Part shown: positions 16,585 through 25,621 of the stretch, piece by piece
How the letters are laid out: each line of letters starts with the position of its first letter
Position numbering within the stretch: the first letter of the stretch is position 1
Source of the DNA: VRUE01 sp963732225
GTDB lineage: Bacteria > Actinomycetota > Thermoleophilia > Solirubrobacterales > 70-9
Direction: 5' to 3'
Length of the DNA stretch: 64,000 bases
Assembly (NCBI GenBank): GCA_963732225.1
Contig: CAVSYR010000003.1
Span: 62,001 to 126,000, forward strand
Position numbers and translations under genes: made by a program
Notes under the pieces: generated by a model
Told to the model about the DNA's origin: nothing
Seen by the model: only the letters and a program-made list of their open reading frames with translations
Database searches by the model: none

Positions 16585-18864
16585 ATGCGTCTAATCGTCA
16601 CCGAGAAGAACAACAGCGCCGAGAAGATCGCGACCTTCCTCAGCAAAGGTTCCGCGACCAGCGACAAAACCTTCAAAGTCCCGTACTACACGTGGACTGA
16701 CGCCGACGGCGACCACCGCACGATCGGCCTGAAGGGCCACGTGCTCGGTCCGGCCTTCCCCGAGGGCTACTCGAACTGGCAGAAAACCGACCTGCACGAC
16801 CTGATCGACGCCGAGCTGATCAAGGAGCCGACCGACAAGAACGTCGTCAAGGCGATCCGCAAGGTCGCCCAGGAGGCCGACGAGCTGGTGATCGCGACCG
16901 ACTTCGACCGCGAGGGCGAGCTGATCGGGCTCGAGGCGCTGGAGGAGATGCTCGACGCCAACCCGACCCTTGGCAACCGCGAGGAAACCAAGGCCGGCAC
17001 GCTGCGGATCCTGCGCGCCCGCTACTCGGCGCTGACCAAAGAAGAGATCGAGCGCGCCTTCAACGAGCTCGACGAGCTCTCCTATCCGCTGGCCAACGCC
17101 GGTGCCGCCCGCCAGGACATCGACCTGCTCTGGGGCGCGACCCTGACCCGCGCGGTCTCGCTCTCGACCCGTCGCTTCGGCTCCAACTTCCTCTCGGTCG
17201 GACGCGTACAGAGCCCGACCTTGGGCTTGATCGTCGAGCGCGAGATGGAGCGCCGCGCCCACGTCGCCAAACCCTTCTGGGAACTCTTCGCCAAGTTCGA
17301 GCACGCCGACGGCAGCTTCGAGACCCACCACGAGACCGACAAGTTCTGGGAGAAGGCCGAGGCCGACGCGGCCTTCGCCGGCACCTCCGGCCCGGGCACG
17401 GTGAAGTCGGTGACGGCGCGCAAGAACACGCGCAAGCCGCCGACGCCGTACAACACGACCGCCTTCACCACCGACGCCTCCAGCCGCCTCGGCATCACCC
17501 CGGCCGCCGCGATGCGCCTCGCCGAGGACCTCTACATGGACGGCTTCATCTCCTACCCGCGTACCGACAACACGGTCTACCCGGTCTCGCTGCCGCTGCG
17601 CGAGCTGGTCACCTCGCTGGTCAAGGTCAAGGAGTTCTCCGCCGCCTCGGGCCTGCTCGACGGCGAGCTGAAGCCGACCCGCGGCAAAAAAGAGACGACC
17701 GACCACCCGCCGATCTACCCGACCCAGGCGATCCACCCCGGCGCCCTCGGCGACGGTCCCAAGAAGCGCGTCTACGAACTGGTCGTGCGCCGCTTCCTCG
17801 CCACCTTCAGCCCGCCAATGATCACCGAGTCGACCCGAGCCGACATCACCGCCGGCTCGCAGACCTACTTTGTGCGCGGCTCGGTCGTCGTCGACCCCGG
17901 CTACGCCGGCATCTACACCTACGCCCGCTCCGCCGACGAGGAGATCCCGGCGCTCAAGGAGGGCCAGACGCTGCAGCTCGACGGCGAGCCCTGGATCGTC
18001 GACAAGGAGACCCAGCCGCCCGGCCGCATCTCGCAGGCGAAGCTGGTCGAGATGATGGAGGAGCGCGGCCTCGGCACCAAGGCGACCCGCGCCGACATCA
18101 TCAAGAAGCTCTTCGACCGCGGCTACGTCTACAGCAACCCGCCGATCCCGACCGAGACCGGGATCGCGATGTACGAAGCGTTCAAAAAATACGTGCCGGC
18201 GATGGCGACGCCGGAGATGACCGCCCAGCTCGAGTCCGAGATGGACCAGATCGCAGCCGGCGCGATGAGCAAGGACGGCGTCGTCGGCGACAGCCGCGAA
18301 CTGCTGCACAAGACCTGGACCGAAATCGACGCCAGCCGCGAAGACCTGGCCAAAGTCGTCTGGAAGGGCATGGACGAGGACCGCATTCTCGGCCCCTGCA
18401 AGGTCTGCGAAGAAGCCGGCCGCAAGAAGGAGGACGGCTCGCCCCACATGCTGCGGGTGATCCGCGCCAAGAAGTCGGGCAAGCGCTTCGTCGGCTGCAG
18501 CGGCTGGACCCTCGACGATCCCGAGTCCTGCGACCAGACCTTCCCGCTGCCCCAGCGCGGCGACGTCTTCAAACTCGAAGAACGCTGCTCGGTCTGCGGC
18601 GAGACGCCGCGGCTGAAAGTGCAGCCGTTCCGCGGTCGCCCCTGGAACCTTTGCCTCAACGACGACTGCGAGTCGATGCAGGAGATGAAGAAACGTCGTG
18701 CCGAACGCGAGGCGGCAAAAGCGGCCAAAGAAGCGATGGCGGAGAAGCCATTGCCCGCCGGCGACGAGGACAAGGCCCCGGCCAAAGCCAAAAAAGCCAA
18801 GGTCGCAAGCAAAGCTGACACCGCTACCCGCGGTCGCAAACGGGCCAAGGCCGCGGCCAAATAG
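16585..18864 (+). CDS. topA: DNA topoisomerase I
   Basis: A 759-residue type IA topoisomerase that relaxes negative supercoils. The Toprim domain opens with LIVTEKNNSAEKIA and carries the metal motif ATDFDREGE (residues 104-112). The catalytic tyrosine is Tyr324 in FISYPRTDN. The C-terminus has two Cys-rich zinc-ribbon segments (around CKVCEEAGRK and CSVCGETPRL) and then a basic Lys/Ala tail, a common actinobacterial TopA ending. ATG 16585 is chosen because the Toprim strand begins there. First of a DNA-replication cluster with tmk and holB. Confidence 0.95.
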   Translation: MRLIVTEKNNSAEKIATFLSKGSATSDKTFKVPYYTWTDADGDHRTIGLKGHVLGPAFPEGYSNWQKTDLHDLIDAELIKEPTDKNVVKAIRKVAQEADELVIATDFDREGELIGLEALEEMLDANPTLGNREETKAGTLRILRARYSALTKEEIERAFNELDELSYPLANAGAARQDIDLLWGATLTRAVSLSTRRFGSNFLSVGRVQSPTLGLIVEREMERRAHVAKPFWELFAKFEHADGSFETHHETDKFWEKAEADAAFAGTSGPGTVKSVTARKNTRKPPTPYNTTAFTTDASSRLGITPAAAMRLAEDLYMDGFISYPRTDNTVYPVSLPLRELVTSLVKVKEFSAASGLLDGELKPTRGKKETTDHPPIYPTQAIHPGALGDGPKKRVYELVVRRFLATFSPPMITESTRADITAGSQTYFVRGSVVVDPGYAGIYTYARSADEEIPALKEGQTLQLDGEPWIVDKETQPPGRISQAKLVEMMEERGLGTKATRADIIKKLFDRGYVYSNPPIPTETGIAMYEAFKKYVPAMATPEMTAQLESEMDQIAAGAMSKDGVVGDSRELLHKTWTEIDASREDLAKVVWKGMDEDRILGPCKVCEEAGRKKEDGSPHMLRVIRAKKSGKRFVGCSGWTLDDPESCDQTFPLPQRGDVFKLEERCSVCGETPRLKVQPFRGRPWNLCLNDDCESMQEMKKRRAEREAAKAAKEAMAEKPLPAGDEDKAPAKAKKAKVASKADTATRGRKRAKAAAK

Positions 18865-18867
18865 AGC

Positions 18868-19461
18868 TTGTTCGTTTCGCTGGAGGGCATCGACGGTTCC
18901 GGCAAGTCGACCCAGGCGAAGCTGCTGGCCAAAGCGCTTGGTCCTGAGACGCTGCTGATCCGCGAGCCGGGAGGGACCGAGGCGGCGGAGAAGATCCGCG
19001 GCCTGTTGGCCGATCCCGAGCTGGAGCTCGATCCGTTCGCCGAGCTGCTGCTCTTCCTCGCCGCTCGTGCCGACCTCACGGCGCGGGTGATCCGACCGGC
19101 GATGGAGGCTGGCGTCGATGTCGTCGCCGACCGCTTCGCCGATTCCAGCGTCGCCTACCAGGGCGCCGGACGCGGGCTCGGCGCCTCCGAGGTGATCACG
19201 CTTACCGACAACGCCAGCGACGGCCTCTGGCCCGACGTCACCGTGCTGTTGCGGGTCGACCCCGAGACCGGGCTCGGCCGCGCCGAGGGCAATGACCGCT
19301 TCGAGTCCGAGGGCCTCGAGCTGCAGCGTGCCGTCGCCGAGGCCTACGAGGAAATCGCCAAGATCGCCTCCGACCGCGTCGTCGTCGTCGACGGCGAAGG
19401 CAGCGTCGAGGAGGTCCACGAGCGGGTGATGGAGGCCGTCCGTGTCGGAACTGCTGACTGA
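18868..19461 (+). CDS. tmk: Thymidylate kinase
   Basis: A 197-residue dTMP kinase making dTDP for DNA synthesis. P-loop GIDGSGKST at residues 8-16, the DRx motif in VVADRFADSSVAYQG, and the REPGG segment that binds dTMP. The start is a TTG at 18868, 3 nt after the topA stop, leaving the expected very short N-terminus before FVSLEGIDG. It overlaps holB by 20 nt, so topA-tmk-holB is probably one operon. Confidence 0.94.
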   Translation: MFVSLEGIDGSGKSTQAKLLAKALGPETLLIREPGGTEAAEKIRGLLADPELELDPFAELLLFLAARADLTARVIRPAMEAGVDVVADRFADSSVAYQGAGRGLGASEVITLTDNASDGLWPDVTVLLRVDPETGLGRAEGNDRFESEGLELQRAVAEAYEEIAKIASDRVVVVDGEGSVEEVHERVMEAVRVGTAD

Positions 19462-20512
19462 GGCCAGCGAGCACCAGGCGCGGGCGCGGGTGTCGCTCAC
19501 GGCCGCCCTCGCGACAGGACCCAGCCACGCTTATCTATTTAGGGGACCTCGTGGGGCAGGAAAGGCAGCGGTTGCGCGCGCCTTCGCTGCGGAGATCCTC
19601 GCCGCTGAGGCGACCGACCCTGACGACGCCCGCCGCCGCGCCCTGATCGACCCTTCGCCGCATCCCGATCTCGTCTGGCTGCGACCGCGCGGCGCCCAGC
19701 ACATGGTCGAGGAGGTCCGCGAGCGCGTCATCCGCGCCTCCTCCTACCGACCCTTCGAATCCGAGAAGCGGGTCTTCGTGATCGAGGCCGCGGAGCAGAT
19801 GCGCGACGAGAGTCAGAACGCGCTCTTGAAGACGCTCGAGGAGCCCCCCGACTTCGTCCACCTGATCCTGCTCACCGCCGAACCGTCGATGCTCCTGGAG
19901 ACGATCGCCTCCCGCTGTCAGCCGATCGATTTCGCTCCGCTGCCGCCGGAAGTCGTCGAAGCTCGACTTTCAGGCGCCGGCTCTGCGGAGGAGGTTGCAG
20001 CGGCCGCTCGTCTTTCCGCAGGCGATGTGGCTCGTGCCCAGTTTCTCCTTTCCGCCTCCGGCCGCGAGCTCCGCGCCGCGGCTCTGGAGCTGGAGAGCGA
20101 CTGGCAGAGGGTGCTGAAGACCGCCGAGACCGTCGGTGAAGAGGCGGAAGCGACCACTCGCGACCTGCTCGACGAAGAAACCGAAGCGGGGGTCAAACGC
20201 AGCGCCCGCGACATCGGCGACGAAGCCAAACGGGCCGGTCGCCGCCGCCGCACTGAGACCCTCGACCTCGCCCTTGAGCTGAACGCGAGCTGGTTCCGCG
20301 ATCTCGCCGCCACCGCCTCGGGCGCGACCGAGGTGGTCTTCAACCGCGACCACCTTGGCGACCTGCAATCCCGCGCCGCAGCGCTCGACCCCGCCCGCCC
20401 CCGCCGCGCCGCCGAGCTGGTCCAAGACACCCGCCGCCGCCTCGACCTCAACGTCTCCGAGGAGCTGGCCCTCGAGGCGCTCGCCTTCCGCCTTCAGCGC
20501 ATCTTCCCCTAA
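19442..20512 (+). CDS. holB: DNA polymerase III delta-prime subunit
   Basis: A 356-residue clamp-loader subunit. It has the AAA+ fold with HAYLFRGPRGAGKAAVARAFA at its P-loop, the SRC motif in TIASRCQPIDF and the QNALLKTLEEPP segment characteristic of delta-prime. The P-loop ends GKA rather than GKT/S, and the four zinc-binding cysteines of E. coli delta-prime are absent, so it is probably a non-hydrolysing member. The GTG start at 19442 lies inside tmk. Confidence 0.9.
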   Translation: MSELLTEASEHQARARVSLTAALATGPSHAYLFRGPRGAGKAAVARAFAAEILAAEATDPDDARRRALIDPSPHPDLVWLRPRGAQHMVEEVRERVIRASSYRPFESEKRVFVIEAAEQMRDESQNALLKTLEEPPDFVHLILLTAEPSMLLETIASRCQPIDFAPLPPEVVEARLSGAGSAEEVAAAARLSAGDVARAQFLLSASGRELRAAALELESDWQRVLKTAETVGEEAEATTRDLLDEETEAGVKRSARDIGDEAKRAGRRRRTETLDLALELNASWFRDLAATASGATEVVFNRDHLGDLQSRAAALDPARPRRAAELVQDTRRRLDLNVSEELALEALAFRLQRIFP

Positions 20513-20522
20513 GCGGACGGCC

Positions 20523-20605
20523 CCAGCGGCCGTTATGCGGCGTCCTCAGTCGCCCGAATAGCGCTGCTATTCGGGCTCCCTGCGTCCTTGCCTAACGGCC
20601 GCTGG
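20523..20605. terminator. Nested hairpins between convergent genes
   Basis: Outer 13-nt arms (20523-20535 and 20593-20605, based on CAGCGGCCGTTA) enclose a perfect 10-bp hairpin, CCCGAATAGC-GCT-GCTATTCGGG (20553-20575). The position between the ends of holB and the DUF2304 gene suits a bidirectional terminator, although there is no T-tract. Confidence 0.55.
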
Positions 20606-21017
20606 ACCTCGTCATGTCGTGGGACTTGCCGTTGTTTGCCTGCGCGTTCGCTTTCTCCAGCGCCCGCTCCTGAGCGAGGCGGGTGATCTGCGCCGCCTGG
20701 CGCGACATCGTCACGCTGAAGTTGAGCGCCAGGCCGAGCAGGAAGAGCAGCACGATCGAGAACAGGGCCACGTTCGTATCGCGCACGCCCATCGCGTCGG
20801 CGACCAGGGTCAGCAGGCCAGGGAAGGCGGCGCCGACCAGCATTCCCAGGCCGGCGACGAACCAGACGACGCTGAAGCGCTCCTGCAGTTTGTCGCGGCG
20901 GATCAGCTCCAGCACCAGGCCCATGAAGGCAAGGGCCAGGACCGCGGCGATGATCCGGGTCTGCGAGGTGAGGTGGACCTTGGGGCTCTCGCTTGCCACG
21001 AGGAGCAGCGCGTTCAT
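20592..21017 (-). CDS. DUF2304-family membrane protein
   Basis: A 141-residue protein with three hydrophobic helices (about residues 21-41, 51-73 and 82-103) and a polar C-terminal tail containing a coiled stretch (QITRLAQERALEKA). The pattern and its position directly after a family-2 glycosyltransferase match DUF2304 proteins, which accompany polyprenyl-phosphate glycosyltransferases in cell-surface sugar loci. Its start overlaps the glycosyltransferase stop as ATGA, so the two are translationally coupled. Confidence 0.8.
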   Translation of the reverse strand: MNALLLVASESPKVHLTSQTRIIAAVLALAFMGLVLELIRRDKLQERFSVVWFVAGLGMLVGAAFPGLLTLVADAMGVRDTNVALFSIVLLFLLGLALNFSVTMSRQAAQITRLAQERALEKANAQANNGKSHDMTRSSGR

Positions 21018-21742
21018 CGCTCGCTCGCCTCGGCGTGGCGGGGGCGGAACTGGCCGACCAGCAGCACGATCATCCCCTTGAAGATGAAGAAGGCCGAGCG
21101 CAGCGGCGTCAGGAAGGAGCTGCCGCCGGCGCGCTCGAGCATCCGCACCGGTAGCTCCTCGACCCGAAGGCCCTCGCGCACGGCGAGCTGCAGCGACTCG
21201 ATCTCGGCGAAGTCGGGCGAGTAGTGCTCGCTGAAGAGCGCCATCACCCTGCGGTTGGCGGCGCGCATGCCGCTGGTCGTGTCGGTGAAGCGCTGGCGCG
21301 TCGCCAGGGTGAGGAAGAAGCGAAAGACGCCGGTGCCGATCCGCCGCGAGAGCGTCGGCTTGTAGTCGTCGCTCTCGGCTTTGCCGGGGTCGCGGTAGCG
21401 CGAGCCGATCACCAGGTCGGCGCGGTCGCCGTGGATCTCCTCGAGCAGTCGCGCTACCTCGCGCGGTGGGTGTTGACCATCGGCGTCGAGGTGGGCGCAG
21501 GCCTCATAGCCCTCGCGCAGCGCGTAGAGGTAGCCGGTCTGCAGCGCCGCGCCGAGCCCCTGGTTGAAGGGCAGCGAGGCGACCAAGGCGCCAGCGTCGC
21601 GGGACCGCGCCACGGTGGCGTCGGTCGAGCCGTCGTCGATCACGAGCAGGTCGGCCTCGGGCAGGCACTCGCGCACGTCGGCGATCACGCTCGCGACCGA
21701 GTCCTGCTCGTTCCAGGCGGGGATGAAGACCAGAGTCCGCAC
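21014..21742 (-). CDS. Family 2 glycosyltransferase (polyprenyl-phosphate mannosyltransferase-like)
   Basis: A 242-residue GT-A enzyme. It opens with VFIPAWNEQDSV, carries DDGSTD in the nucleotide-binding site and DADGQHPP as the DxD metal motif, and has the conserved VIGSRY. These are features of dolichol/polyprenyl-phosphate hexose synthases (DPM1-like), which load a sugar on a lipid carrier at the inner membrane face. The start is GTG 21742. Coupled to the DUF2304 gene. Confidence 0.9.
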   Translation of the reverse strand: MRTLVFIPAWNEQDSVASVIADVRECLPEADLLVIDDGSTDATVARSRDAGALVASLPFNQGLGAALQTGYLYALREGYEACAHLDADGQHPPREVARLLEEIHGDRADLVIGSRYRDPGKAESDDYKPTLSRRIGTGVFRFFLTLATRQRFTDTTSGMRAANRRVMALFSEHYSPDFAEIESLQLAVREGLRVEELPVRMLERAGGSSFLTPLRSAFFIFKGMIVLLVGQFRPRHAEASER

Positions 21743-21792
21743 CGACTGATTCTCCCATGCGGCTCAGATTCGTTTTGTGTTAGTAACTCTTC

Positions 21793-23091
21793 ATGAGATG
21801 GATAGGCATGCGGTTGTGGCTGGCCGGGGCGTTTGCCGCCGTCTCGTTGATCACCGCCTTTGCGGTCTACCTCTTCGGCGACAACAAGCAGGCGCTGGTC
21901 GTCGCCGTGCTGATCGGCGTGCTCGCCGGCTTCCTGATCGCGGTCGCGATTACCCACCGCGTCTCGGGGCTTGCCCAGGCCGCCAACGAAATGGCCTCGG
22001 GCTCCTTCGACGCGCCGCTGCGGGTCGGCGCCCGCGATGAGATCGGCGAACTCGCCCGCGCGTTGGACTCGATGCGCGCCTCGCTGAAGGAGAGCTTCGG
22101 CGTGCTCACCGCTGACCGCAACAAGCTCGAGGCGATCTTCGACGGCCTCACCGACGCGGTGATGGTGGTCGATGACGAAGGGCCGGTGCGCTTCTCCAAC
22201 AGCGCCGCCGCCGACCTGCTCGAGGGCGGTCGCCCGCCTGAGGTGCTGCTGGTGCACTTGCACCGCGCCGCCGAGGTCGGCTTCGCCGCCCACCCAGCCC
22301 TGCGCATCGGCGACCGCGCCTACGCGATGCAGGCCCGCGCCCTGCCCGACGAGCGCGCCGTGCTCGCCGTCGTCCGCGACCGCACCGAAGAGATGCGCCG
22401 CGAGTTCGCCGAAGCCGACTTCGTCTCCAACGCCGCCCACGAGCTGCGCAACCCGCTGGCCGGCATCTCCGGTGCGATCGAGGTGCTGCAGAGCGGCGCC
22501 AAAGACGACCCGCAGGCGCGCGACCACTTCCTCAACCGCCTCGCCGAGGACGCCGACCGGATGAGCCGCCTCACCCAGGCCCTGCTCACCCTGGCCCGGG
22601 TCGAGTCGCTGGGGGCGGGGGAGACCGAGGTGGTCGACGTGCCGATCGCGATCCGCGACGTCGTCGCCGCGGTCGAGCCGCGCAAACACGTCGATCTCTA
22701 CGTCGAAGTCGAGCCCGATCTTGCCGCCAAGGCGGACCCCACTCTGCTACGTCAGGTGATGATTGGCTTGCTGACCAACGCCTTCAAGAACACGCCACCC
22801 CCCGGCGCCGTTACCGTTCGCGGCCGCCGCGATGGCGAGAGGGACGTGATCATGGAGGTAATCGACACTGGAACAGGAATCCCCGCGGCGGAGATCGAGC
22901 GCGTATTCGAGCGCTTCTACCGTCGTAGCGAGACGCGCAAGCAGGAGGGCTTCGGCCTTGGCCTGGCGATCGCCCGCCGCATGGTCGACGTGATGGGCGG
23001 CGAGATGGGCGCCACCTCCGAGCAGGGCAAAGGCAGCACCTTCTGGGTCCGCCTGCCGATCTCGCAACCGAGCCCGACCCCGGTGGCCTGA
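21793..23091 (+). CDS. Membrane sensor histidine kinase
   Basis: A 432-residue kinase with two helices at residues 8-28 and 33-53, a HAMP linker to about 105, a PAS-like segment (residues 107-205), a HisKA domain with phospho-acceptor His216 in NAAHELRNPL, and a HATPase domain (N box LLTNAFKNT, G boxes DTGTGIP and GFGLGLAIA). The short loop between helices means little periplasmic sensing surface. The partner response regulator lies 25 nt downstream. The architecture resembles PhoR-type phosphate sensors, but no phosphate gene is nearby. Confidence 0.93.
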   Translation: MRWIGMRLWLAGAFAAVSLITAFAVYLFGDNKQALVVAVLIGVLAGFLIAVAITHRVSGLAQAANEMASGSFDAPLRVGARDEIGELARALDSMRASLKESFGVLTADRNKLEAIFDGLTDAVMVVDDEGPVRFSNSAAADLLEGGRPPEVLLVHLHRAAEVGFAAHPALRIGDRAYAMQARALPDERAVLAVVRDRTEEMRREFAEADFVSNAAHELRNPLAGISGAIEVLQSGAKDDPQARDHFLNRLAEDADRMSRLTQALLTLARVESLGAGETEVVDVPIAIRDVVAAVEPRKHVDLYVEVEPDLAAKADPTLLRQVMIGLLTNAFKNTPPPGAVTVRGRRDGERDVIMEVIDTGTGIPAAEIERVFERFYRRSETRKQEGFGLGLAIARRMVDVMGGEMGATSEQGKGSTFWVRLPISQPSPTPVA

Positions 23092-23116
23092 TGAAGACGA
23101 GCGGGGGAGCGCGACG

Positions 23117-23824
23117 ATGAGCAGCGGACGCATCCTGGTCGCCGACGACGAGCCCTCGGTCCGCGAGTCGGTCGGCTACGCCCTTGCCCAGGAGGGCTTC
23201 GACGTCGACGTCGCGGTCGACGGCAACGACGCGACGGCGAAACTCAGCGGCGAGGGCATCTACTTCGACCTGCTGATCCTCGACATCATGATGCCGGGCC
23301 CCAGCGGCCTCGACATCTGCCGCGACGTGCGCGCCCGCAGCGCCGTGCCGATCATCGTCCTCACCGCCAAGGACGCCGAGGTCGACAAGGTGGTGGGGCT
23401 CGAGGTCGGCGCCGATGACTACGTCACCAAGCCCTTCTCGGTGCGCGAGCTGCTCGGCCGCGTGCGCGCCCAGCTGCGCCGCCGCGAGCTCGACCGCGGC
23501 CCGCTCAACCAGGCGGTCAAGATCGAAGCCGGCCCGGTCGCGATCGACCTCGTCCGCCACGTCGCCACCGTCCACGGCGAGCCGGTCAACCTGACCCGCT
23601 CCGAGTTCCAGCTGCTGCGGCTGCTGGTCGGCCGCCCCGGCGAGGTCTTCCCCCGCCGCCAGATCATGGAGGAGCTCTGGCAGACCGAGTTCGACGGCGA
23701 CGAGCGCGCCTGCGACGTCCACATCTCCAACCTGCGCCAGAAGGTCGAGCGCGATCCGCAGCGCCCCGAGCTGGTCGTCACCGTGCGCGGCGTCGGCTAC
23801 AAGTTCGAAGGCGGGAACCGCTGA
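23117..23824 (+). CDS. OmpR/PhoB-family response regulator
   Basis: A 235-residue regulator. The receiver domain has acidic pocket DDE (residues 10-12), phospho-acceptor Asp56 in LILDIMMPG and Lys in YVTKPFS. The C-terminal winged helix reads LTRSEFQLLRLLV with the recognition helix near CDVHISNLRQKVE. It acts with the upstream kinase. Its own targets cannot be read from sequence. Confidence 0.94.
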   Translation: MSSGRILVADDEPSVRESVGYALAQEGFDVDVAVDGNDATAKLSGEGIYFDLLILDIMMPGPSGLDICRDVRARSAVPIIVLTAKDAEVDKVVGLEVGADDYVTKPFSVRELLGRVRAQLRRRELDRGPLNQAVKIEAGPVAIDLVRHVATVHGEPVNLTRSEFQLLRLLVGRPGEVFPRRQIMEELWQTEFDGDERACDVHISNLRQKVERDPQRPELVVTVRGVGYKFEGGNR

Positions 23825-23874
23825 GGCGTCATCCCTCGTATTTCCAGGTCGCGGGGATCGACCTTCGTGAAGAG

Positions 23875-24678
23875 ATGACGCGGCTGCGGGCGATGCCGGT
23901 CTTCGCCGCCGGACCGCTGGCCGCGCGCGAGCCCGAGCTAAAGGTGCGGCGCGCCCGCCGCCGCCCCAACCGGCTCGGCTTCGCGGTGCCCGCCCAGTTC
24001 CGCCTCTCGGTCACCGCCTACCCGGAGATCCGCGCCGGCGACGTGCTGGAGACGCTGCTCCACGAGCTCACCCACCTGCACGTCGGGCGCGCGGCGGAGG
24101 CGCATGCCTGGCACGGCAAGACCTTCAAGGGCACGCTGGCGCGGGCGATGGTCGAGGGCTACGGGATCGTCGCCCCGAAGCCGCGGGCCACGACCCACGG
24201 CGCCTACGCCGAGGCGATCGAGTCGAGGTTGCTGACCGCCGACGCTCAGGCCGGCGAGCCAGCACCGCCACTCTCTAGGCTGATGGCCATGAGCGACTAC
24301 GCGATCAAGAACCTGATGGAGATAGAGGACGGGACCGGCGTCGAGGGAATCGAAGGGCGCTTCTCGCGCAAATTCCTCGACTCCGAGCAACTTGGAATCA
24401 GCCACTTCCGCTACGCGCCTGAGCGTCGTGTCACCCATGGGCACCGCCACGAGGTGCAAGAGGAGGCCTATGTGGTGGTCGGTGGTTCGGGGTGGATCAA
24501 GCTCGACGACGAGACGATTGAGCTGCGCCAGTGGGACGTCGTGCGCGTCGCCCCGCACGTCGTGCGCGGATTCGAGACCGGTCCCGATGGGCTGGAGGTC
24601 ATCGCCGTCGGCGGCACCAAGCCCGAGGGCGGCGACGGCGAGCTGGTCGCGGATCGCTGGCCGGACGCCGATGGCTGA
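23875..24678 (+). CDS. SprT-like metallopeptidase joined in frame to a cupin
   Basis: One 267-residue frame holding two unrelated parts. Residues 1-135 resemble SprT-like zinc metallopeptidases, with HELTHLHVG (HExxH) and a later His in AHAWHGKTF. Residues 139-267 are a single cupin domain (THGHRHEVQEEAYVVVGGSG, with metal-binding His and Glu). The join is PPLSRLMAMSDYAIKNL. Because the cupin has its own good start and promoter box, this may be two genes whose frames happen to stay open rather than a true fusion. The upstream start at ATG 23875 is also uncertain. Confidence 0.6.
   Translation: MTRLRAMPVFAAGPLAAREPELKVRRARRRPNRLGFAVPAQFRLSVTAYPEIRAGDVLETLLHELTHLHVGRAAEAHAWHGKTFKGTLARAMVEGYGIVAPKPRATTHGAYAEAIESRLLTADAQAGEPAPPLSRLMAMSDYAIKNLMEIEDGTGVEGIEGRFSRKFLDSEQLGISHFRYAPERRVTHGHRHEVQEEAYVVVGGSGWIKLDDETIELRQWDVVRVAPHVVRGFETGPDGLEVIAVGGTKPEGGDGELVADRWPDADG
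24276..24281 (+). promoter_or_regulatory. -10 element inside the joined frame
   Basis: TAGGCT 7 nt before ATG 24289. It suggests that the cupin is transcribed and translated on its own. Confidence 0.45.
24289..24678 (+). CDS. Cupin-domain protein (independent start)
   Basis: A 129-residue single-domain cupin starting MSDYAIKNLMEIEDGTG, the usual beginning of stand-alone cupins of this type. Motif 1 (GHRHEVQEEAYVVVGG) and motif 2 (VRVAPHVVRGFETG) supply the metal-binding residues. It may be the main product of this stretch. Its stop overlaps the aldo-keto reductase start by 8 nt. Confidence 0.65.
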   Translation: MSDYAIKNLMEIEDGTGVEGIEGRFSRKFLDSEQLGISHFRYAPERRVTHGHRHEVQEEAYVVVGGSGWIKLDDETIELRQWDVVRVAPHVVRGFETGPDGLEVIAVGGTKPEGGDGELVADRWPDADG

Positions 24679-25621
24679 GCTGTCGAAGCGCCGCCTCGGT
24701 GACTCCGAGCTCGAGGTCTCGGTGGTCGGCCTCGGCTGCAACAACTTCGGCAAACGGCTCGACCTCGATGCCACCGCCGCGGTCCTCGACGCCGCCCTGG
24801 AGGCCGGCATCACCCTCTTCGACACCGCCGACATCTACGGCGGCGGCGACAGCGAGCGCCTGATGGGGGAGGCACTGGAGGGGCGCCGCGACGAGTACGT
24901 GTTGGCGACCAAGTTCGGCTGGGATACCAGCGGCGAGGACGCTCCCGATGCCCCCGGTGGTTCGCGCGAGCACATCCGCTGGGCGATCGAGGGCTCGCTG
25001 AAGCGGCTGCGGGTCGAGAAGATCGACCTCTACCAGTACCACAAGCCCGATGGGGTGACGCCGATCGAGGAGACCCTCGCCGCGCTTGACGAGCTGGTCC
25101 GCGAAGGCCTGGTCGGCGCGATCGGCTGCTCCAACTTCAGCGCCGCCGAACTAGAGGAAGCCGAGCGGATCGCCCGCGAGCGCGGCCAGGCCCGCTTCGT
25201 CACCCTGCAGAACCAGTACAGCCTGCTCGAGCGCGAGATCGAGGCCGAGGTGGCGCCGGCCTGTGAGCGCCTCGGTGTCTCGATCCTGCCCTTCTTCCCG
25301 CTCTCCAGCGGCCTGCTCACCGGCAAGTACCATCGCGACGCCCCCGGCCCCGAGGGCAGCCGTCTCTCCGAGCGTGAGCAGGCCGGCAGCGACGAGCAGT
25401 TCGACGTCGTCGAGTCGCTGGAAGCCTTCGCCGAGGCCCGCGGAATCGGCATCCTCGACGTCGCGATCGCCGGCCTCGCCGCCCAGCCCGCCGTTGCTTC
25501 GGTAATTGCCGGCGCGACCAAGCCCGAGCAGATCGCCGCCAACGTCGCCGCGCTCGAGTGGCAGCCGAGCGATGCCGACCTGGCTGAGCTCGACCGCATC
25601 GCTCCGACGCGCCGAGCCTAG
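24671..25621 (+). CDS. Aldo/keto reductase
   Basis: A 316-residue NADPH-dependent TIM-barrel oxidoreductase. The catalytic tetrad is visible as Asp and Tyr in FDTADIYGGGDSE, Lys in LATKFGW and His in YQYHKPD; the cofactor site is near IAGATKPEQIAANV. ATG 24671 is chosen because the barrel begins there and it overlaps the cupin stop. It ends with TAG, which shares CTAG with the stop of the opposing ImmA-like gene. Confidence 0.93.
   Translation: MAELSKRRLGDSELEVSVVGLGCNNFGKRLDLDATAAVLDAALEAGITLFDTADIYGGGDSERLMGEALEGRRDEYVLATKFGWDTSGEDAPDAPGGSREHIRWAIEGSLKRLRVEKIDLYQYHKPDGVTPIEETLAALDELVREGLVGAIGCSNFSAAELEEAERIARERGQARFVTLQNQYSLLEREIEAEVAPACERLGVSILPFFPLSSGLLTGKYHRDAPGPEGSRLSEREQAGSDEQFDVVESLEAFAEARGIGILDVAIAGLAAQPAVASVIAGATKPEQIAANVAALEWQPSDADLAELDRIAPTRRA

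Noticed and set aside
16591..19500. 969-codon open frame on the minus strand
   Set aside because: Antisense to topA, tmk and the start of holB, which have complete family motifs; no domain in the antisense frame.
23875..24288. Certain stand-alone SprT gene
   Set aside because: No stop ends the peptidase part before the cupin, so its 3' boundary cannot be drawn.
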